Part shown: one piece after another, positions 34,101-36,977 of the stretch
Position numbering within the stretch: the stretch's first letter is position 1
Layout of the letters: each line of letters begins with the position of its first letter
Assembly (NCBI GenBank): GCA_002716585.1
Contig: PBBL01000086.1
Span: 1 to 36,977, forward strand
DNA from: Myxococcales bacterium
GTDB lineage: Bacteria; Myxococcota_A; Bradymonadia; Bradymonadales; GCA-2716585
DNA length: 36,977 nucleotides
Direction of reading: 5' to 3'
Program-made: the position numbers and the translations under genes
Notes under the pieces: generated by a model
Databases searched by the model: none
What the model was told of the DNA's origin: nothing
The model's input: the letters and a program-made list of their open reading frames with translations, nothing else

Positions 34101-36977
34101 CCGTCCACTTCGACGCGGCTCGGGGTGAACGTATTGACGAAGGTGCACAGCGCGACCCGGCCGCCGCCGCCGCCGCCGCCGTCGTAGGAGCTGCTCCCAC
34201 CGTACCCGCCCTCGGCGCGCATGTAGCCGCTCCCGGAGAGGCTCGTCGTCTCGACGAAGATCGCCCCGCCGGAGCCGCCGCCGCCGCCGCAGCCGCTCGC
34301 CGTGCTCCCGCGGTCGCCGTCGGCGTAGAAGTAGCCGTTGTTCACGATCTCTTGCGCGACCACGAGGTGGATCGCCCCGCCGCCGCGGCCACCCGCGGCG
34401 TTGCCGCAGCCGTTGCCGCCGTTCGAGCCGCCGATGACCGGCGCCTCCAGCGTGCCGTAGGTCCCGCCACCCGCGCCGCCGCTCTGGCCGTTCGCGCCAA
34501 AGCCGCCGTAGCCACCGCCGCCGCCGCCGCGCGTGCCCGAGAGCACGCCGTTCCCGGTGCCGCCGCCGCCAAAGCCGGTGGCGTTGAGCTGCGCCGAGCT
34601 GCTCGTCAGCGACAGGCGGTTCGCGATCACCTGCATGTTGCCGTACCAGCGCGCGCTGCTGTTCATCGTGATGTTGGCCGCGCCGAGCACCGTCAGGTTG
34701 TCCGCGATCACGTTGGAGCCGCCCTGGAACGTCCAGTTCCCCGTGCCGAGCATCGACACGTTGCGGCCGGTCCCGTCGATCCGCGAGCTGCTGTTCATCG
34801 TCAGGTTGGTGCAGTCGAGGCGCAGATCCGCGTTCGTGGTGATCCACTGCGCCGAGCTGCCGAACGTGCAGTCGCCCGAGACCGACACCTCGACGCTCGG
34901 CTCCTCGCTGGTGATGGCGGTGCTGTTGTAGAAGGTCAGGCCGCCGAAGTCATACGGGGCCGAGTCCTGCTCCCAGCGCCACCCGTCGTAGGGGTAGAGG
35001 TGCTCGTTGGCCTTGTCGTAGTAGGCCGCCGTGCCCACCGTGCCGTACCCGGCGCTGTAGCCGTAGCCGCCGTCCACCTCGATCCGCGCCCGGTAGCTGG
35101 TCGCGCGCCCGCTCCAGTCGTTGAACTGGATGAAGATCCGGCCGCCGCCGCCGCCGCCGCCGTCGTACGTCGTGCTCCCGCCGTAACCGCCGTCGGCCCG
35201 GAAGTAGCCCGTGCCCTGCAACAGGTTGGTGTCGATGTAGATCGACCCGCCCGCGCCGCCGCCGCCGCCGCAGCCGCTCGCCGTCAACCCCCGCTCGCCG
35301 TTGCTCTCGATGGTGCCGTTGTTGGAGAAGCGATCGACCACCACGAGGCGAATCACGCCGCCGCCAGGGCCGCCCGCGGCGTTGCTGCACCCGTTGCCGC
35401 CGCCCGACCCCTTGGAGATCGGCGCCATGAGGTTGCCGTGGAAGGTCCCCCCCGCGCCGCCGCTCTGCCCTTGACGCCCGAAGCCGCCGTGGCCACCACC
35501 GCCGCCCGCCCGCGTGTTGCTGTCCGCGCCCTCTCCCGGCCCAGTGGACGAGGCGTCCCCGTAGCCGTCCGCGTCGATGCGCGCCGAGCTGCTCACCAGG
35601 AGCAGGTTGTTGACCGTCCCCAGGACGTTGCCGTAGATCGACCCGCTGCTGTTCATCGTCACCGTCCCGAGACGATCCAGCTCCAGATCCGGGCTCGTGA
35701 TGCGACCGCTGGAGTTGAACGTCAGGTCGCCGCCGTTCCAGATCTTCAGGTCCGCCACCTCAAGCAGCGCCGACGAGTTGAGGACCGCCTCCCCGGACAC
35801 ACCCCAGGCGATGGCCGCGTCGCTGTAGACCTTGCCGTTGTTGAGGTTGGCGTCCTTGACACGCAGGTCCAACAACGGCGCCGTCGAGCGCCACTCGGAC
35901 AGCGAGTCCATGGAGAACAGCTGCGAGACGTCCACCCGGGTGTCGCTCCCATCGTCGCGCACGAGCGCGTAGGGATCCGAGCTGCTGCTGACCGTGCGCT
36001 TGATGTCCAGGTTGCGGTAGCTGAAGGGGGCGTCGCCGCTCTGCCAGCGCCACCCCTGGATGATCGTCAGATCGCGCACGTCGCGCTCGTAGAAGGCCAC
36101 CGTGCCCCGCTCACCGCGGACCTGACCCGATCCACCGGCCGCCTTCGCGTAATCGAAGCGGCCGAAGCCGGTCGCGTCCGTGTAATCCACGAAAATGCGG
36201 CCACCGCCGCCGCCGCCGCCGTCGTACGTCGTGTTGACGTAGTTTCCGCCGTCCGCGTAGAGGTAGCCCGTCCCGCGGAGGTTCGCGGTGGTGATCCACA
36301 CCGAGCCGCCCGCCCCGCCGCCGCCGCTGCAACCCGCGTTGGTCGTCGCGTTCCCGCCGCTGGCGGTCATGTAGCCGTCGAAGTTCAGGGTGCCGGTCAG
36401 CTGAACGCGGATGACACCGCCACCGCGCCCCCCCTGGGACGAGCCGCAGCCGTCGCCGCCGCCCGAGCCCTTCGTCACAGGTCGAATCGCAGAGCCGTGC
36501 CACCCGCCGACCGTGGGCTGGCTGTTGCCCGCGCCCCCGTCACCGCCGTGGCCACCGCCCGAACCTCCGCGGGTGCCCGAGTTCGCGCCCGCGCCGTCCC
36601 CGTCCCCGGGGTAGTCGCCGCGTCCGTCCACCACGAACCGACCCGAGCTGCTCGTGAACTCCAGATCGGTGCCGGACCACTGGATCTCATCGGCGTCCAC
36701 CCGCGCGGAGCCTGTCAACACCGCGTCGCTGGTGCCGGTGACGGTCAGCTTCTTGACGTTCATCCGCGACCCGCTCGCCATCGCGACGCTGTCCGCGACG
36801 TTCACCGTCAGCTCGCGCGAGTTGGAAGGGTCGGCCGCAGACGCCCGATCCACCCGCGCGTCCACCTCCGCGCTGCCAGCCAGCTCGAAGCGGTTCACCG
36901 TCAGCTCCACGTCGTGGGTGTTGGGATACCAGTCGGCGCTGGACAACATCTTGTAGGTGCCGCTGAAGGTCATCTCC
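28133..36977 (-). CDS. Giant secreted Gly-rich, LamG, HYR and cupredoxin-like surface protein (5' end missing)
   Basis: An open frame of at least 2946 residues that continues past the right edge, so its signal peptide is not seen; the ATG at 36973 is probably internal. From N to C: three Gly-rich beta-solenoid-like modules (see repeat entry), an IPT/TIG-like domain (nt about 33290-33540, PPYVSWLSPRLVQQG) and Cys/Asp-rich MopE-like motifs. A LamG/concanavalin-like domain (about 32420-32880) contains AGAWVNF and RGRIDEFVLFGRP, and a region of about 500 residues with propeller-like repeats comes next. Then come the MopE motif CDGEDNDCDGVIDE (about 30893-30939), two or three HYR/Ig-like domains (about 30160-30850), a helical region (about 28430-29480) and a final cupredoxin-like domain (about 28133-28420). 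It likely sits on or leaves the cell surface. No protease or MYXO-CTERM-like tail is visible. Confidence 0.93.
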   Translation of the reverse strand, partial: EMTFSGTYKMLSSADWYPNTHDVELTVNRFELAGSAEVDARVDRASAADPSNSRELTVNVADSVAMASGSRMNVKKLTVTGTSDAVLTGSARVDADEIQWSGTDLEFTSSSGRFVVDGRGDYPGDGDGAGANSGTRGGSGGGHGGDGGAGNSQPTVGGWHGSAIRPVTKGSGGGDGCGSSQGGRGGGVIRVQLTGTLNFDGYMTASGGNATTNAGCSGGGGAGGSVWITTANLRGTGYLYADGGNYVNTTYDGGGGGGGRIFVDYTDATGFGRFDYAKAAGGSGQVRGERGTVAFYERDVRDLTIIQGWRWQSGDAPFSYRNLDIKRTVSSSSDPYALVRDDGSDTRVDVSQLFSMDSLSEWRSTAPLLDLRVKDANLNNGKVYSDAAIAWGVSGEAVLNSSALLEVADLKIWNGGDLTFNSSGRITSPDLELDRLGTVTMNSSGSIYGNVLGTVNNLLLVSSSARIDADGYGDASSTGPGEGADSNTRAGGGGGHGGFGRQGQSGGAGGTFHGNLMAPISKGSGGGNGCSNAAGGPGGGVIRLVVVDRFSNNGTIESNGERGLTASGCGGGGGAGGSIYIDTNLLQGTGYFRADGGYGGSTTYDGGGGGGGRIFIQFNDWSGRATSYRARIEVDGGYGYSAGYGTVGTAAYYDKANEHLYPYDGWRWEQDSAPYDFGGLTFYNSTAITSEEPSVEVSVSGDCTFGSSAQWITTNADLRLDCTNLTMNSSSRIDGTGRNVSMLGTGNWTFQGGSNVIADNLTVLGAANITMNSSARWYGNMQVIANRLSLTSSSAQLNATGFGGGGTGNGVLSGTRGGGGGGYGGFGANGQSGGAGGGTYGTLEAPVIGGSNGGNGCGNAAGGRGGGAIHLVVAQEIVNNGYFYADGDRGSTASGCGGGGGSGGAIFVETTSLSGSGYMRAEGGYGGSSSYDGGGGGGGRVALCTFVNTFTPSRVEVDGGYGYSAGYGQGGTIYANCDPDLPQVAVTAGRGLFSPPTLQHAPGATDVVVAQFQLTEILRQHDTTVTSVTITGDGNGNEATDITSAKLYLDVDNDGVLDAADTLLGSGSYAANNGTVTFSGLSVSLPSNSAINLLVTYDFAETIANNRQYRVSLANYLAADIERSDNQEEVPLYGTPARGYYQRIWQTPPPYVSWLSPRLVQQGVDSFMTVYGSYLGEATRVTLDDPAETELPLLQVVSNGRLSVRVPAAAPVGQWNVKVTTPYGTNATSRRRLTIRASCDTGLLGICSAGYDDGGGCQAVYNPGQVNETCSNGIDEDCNGEDLDCRYVDGDGDGFSPAEGDCDDTNGSVFPREGFGCSAGGSNLVLTGIPRAVDTYSPYDDGADDNDWTFNPGTSWYQAAGDTLIDSAIVLTGDGDYAEVDDSVFLKPFGDELTAGAWVNFDQLPTDGSVLVFSKGYNTTESYAVYYDAQTNCWIAVITTSAGRYTVEAPFTSTVGQWVHLAVAYTGSQLILYVNGAPSGTVACSGNVVYDAAPLFVGGGHAAHGSFRGRIDEFVLFGRPVIQSQLTAMITANRQHQRYVWADGSGPVVRFAYDKGPNEFNSLMAGRFTGGCRITGRSSAANFPNFVSIVGTTEAVDIYDAVSDRLWMRLWAKGIIANGGIDLDSVDHVSMAGGRLFLGSGTSVGGVLVVDFVRDTIERWTADGVSSFGGGVGQSNYALGYGAVSTGGFKLPSSLVRRVRSWSRIENDVVRNYTAFADDRGVYVVKGSESPYISGAYFPEYDTSSAQAAANYGFLAGCGIHPLGDDLYFGMIHRDNRAWDIAARMPYSFVDVDASTPLATVYDKMNPAQSSWVWGSAAHPYYSGSITFDIDWTGVEDIAILEGGSRHSNAGANDHLIALATGDGVALINQGPGAPEVQWLKGEGTGVSDGTNFHVLHGNVDGCTAVSFRNGELMVGTNGAGLTRLVFDEADSNAWKLEEYWDANTEVSLPSNNVTACAAGKNLLIATDLGVADIKFPEPSVCSTGLPGVCDEGFEYLVGSSLACVQTVFPGGEICDGEDNDCDGVIDEHPDPDLGSVCDIQEPVIEQPASLAVETLDCSGASVVLPEPLVHDNTDPEPVLVNNAPEKFPFGRTTVLWTATDRDGFSSTVAQFVDVSFAGSPELQAPAAVTLEATNPAGTLVDLGVPSATICIPGGVTVTNDAPGNGRFVVGTHTVTWTAVGAQGAPTTQTQTVTITDTTPPIIDAGADLMFAGAANVVLPTPSVSDNGSLVGQLTVINDAPAVWPTQQWVTVTFTVTDLSGNSASDTIRVFVTEEEPQAPVLTFIAPAEVAWYRPPVELVAQVDDGDCDTAPQVGVNSQDLSFDVEAQPDGTWVVRSDRVSDGYHALNVTVVSGCSGLSVQGSRMFGVDSGGLVIDYNNLPGEDADPDAPNTWPGLSADEEINMTALVQDTILGQSSGLASAEATVEVDSTGEIITIHQETFSIRIPGIVESGIPASPVVFCSVAPYCQDGKLILSELEGTHFTLRLKVVDVAGNEYVEAYRFGSFGLREAIVQWRDTAAAVGTDDPDAAMALEGVVAKLEGALVGYDSAYYGNMFLGLEDAEALVFEASQRDAAINLDQIMRLTARLAVEWLQVRHTNAVTANGDNERFGESQEYITNARAAAPTSASVAFLSMAQAWFWYEEGITTLGLAADFGRAPYGGEAFADANRVMDLILAQMDAYIAYEVDVDVYLPGKIDMEAVRLELGDVKAFLQRVVDLGDNSLSDIEHVQVLLGLTNAAEALKEAEEETTWIRNWQWGLTQIVWIYVNRDLYNAASFLPGNDPLIVEGYQYLGEGEGYRDDFQADEFMGLLVDSRCRVIAIYNLVYEPDVDVPSACCEYIRYAQTLSSGVPVPTACLATVEVQIGAAGFDGQEITVQAGQQVRWVNGDNLAHTVTSGTPGGPTRDPLDSGVLAPNAVFQHTFTEPGTYDYFDELNPAFTGRVIVNP
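34040..36640 (-). repeat. Three Gly-rich modules in the giant protein
   Basis: Three modules of about 190 residues (nt about 36090-36640, 35010-35590 and 34045-34610), separated by about 140-200 residues, share an order of motifs. Each has a Gly/Asn/Ser start, GGxGGHGGxG-type runs and GGGxGCxxxxGGxGGGVIRL-type lines. CSGGGGAGGS or CGGGGGAGGSI follows, then TTYDGGGGGGGRIF near the end. The two Cys per module may pair. The arrangement points to stacked beta structure in an adhesin; the DNA is rich in GCC/GGC runs as a result. Confidence 0.8.

Noticed and set aside
34130..36640. CRISPR-like or microsatellite repeats (GCC runs)
   Set aside because: They encode poly-Gly in the giant protein; spacing is irregular and there are no spacers.

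Overview
This 37 kb chromosomal window has very high GC content. It reads like a deltaproteobacterial-grade predator or soil lineage, most likely Myxococcota or a close relative. The signs are many Cys-rich secreted lipoproteins, MopE-type CDGxDNDCDG repeats, a secreted protease ending in a MYXO-CTERM-like tail, paired M16 peptidases, two diguanylate cyclases and flagellar genes. The genus cannot be told from the sequence alone. No transposase, integrase, phage gene or CRISPR array was seen.

Layout. Positions 1-3548: the start of a flagellin gene (runs off the left edge), an uncharacterised lipoprotein, a 577 bp divergent intergenic region with 20-bp-phased operator-like repeats, and a FliO-like membrane protein. 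Positions 3556-8327: a perfect bidirectional terminator, then a minus-strand pair (outer-membrane beta-barrel plus lipoprotein) behind its own promoter, then a GAF-GAF-GGDEF diguanylate cyclase. Positions 8517-13000: a Cys-rich lipoprotein, an unknown protein with a strong sigma70-type promoter, and a MopE-repeat lipoprotein. Positions 13173-17124: an operon-like pair of M16 peptidases (one active, one inactive), then a response regulator-GGDEF protein. Positions 17130-23262: a multidomain trypsin-like protease, then two alpha/beta hydrolases. Positions 23268-26228: a PP2C phosphatase-cNMP-binding fusion with a downstream unknown gene, a 75-residue membrane protein, and a multi-pass membrane protein. 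Positions 28133-36977: a giant secreted Gly-rich/LamG/HYR/cupredoxin-like protein, incomplete at its N terminus.

The most unusual region is 27013-27420, directly upstream of an HNH endonuclease gene (27526-28035). No plausible protein gene fits it, yet almost every base can be folded. Three elements carry intact tRNA T-arms and acceptor-like stems, but none has a normal anticodon arm. They alternate with two long hairpins whose apical loops share an identical 20-nt sequence while their stems differ and stay paired. This looks like an array of tRNA-like structured RNAs, possibly functionally tied to the HNH protein. All folding was done by eye. Just upstream, a TTGACA-type promoter and a strong terminator (26490-26804) frame a second possible non-coding RNA.

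The genes suggest a cell investing in surface and secreted proteins, cyclic-di-GMP control and motility. Functional links between neighbouring loci are inferred only from spacing and orientation.
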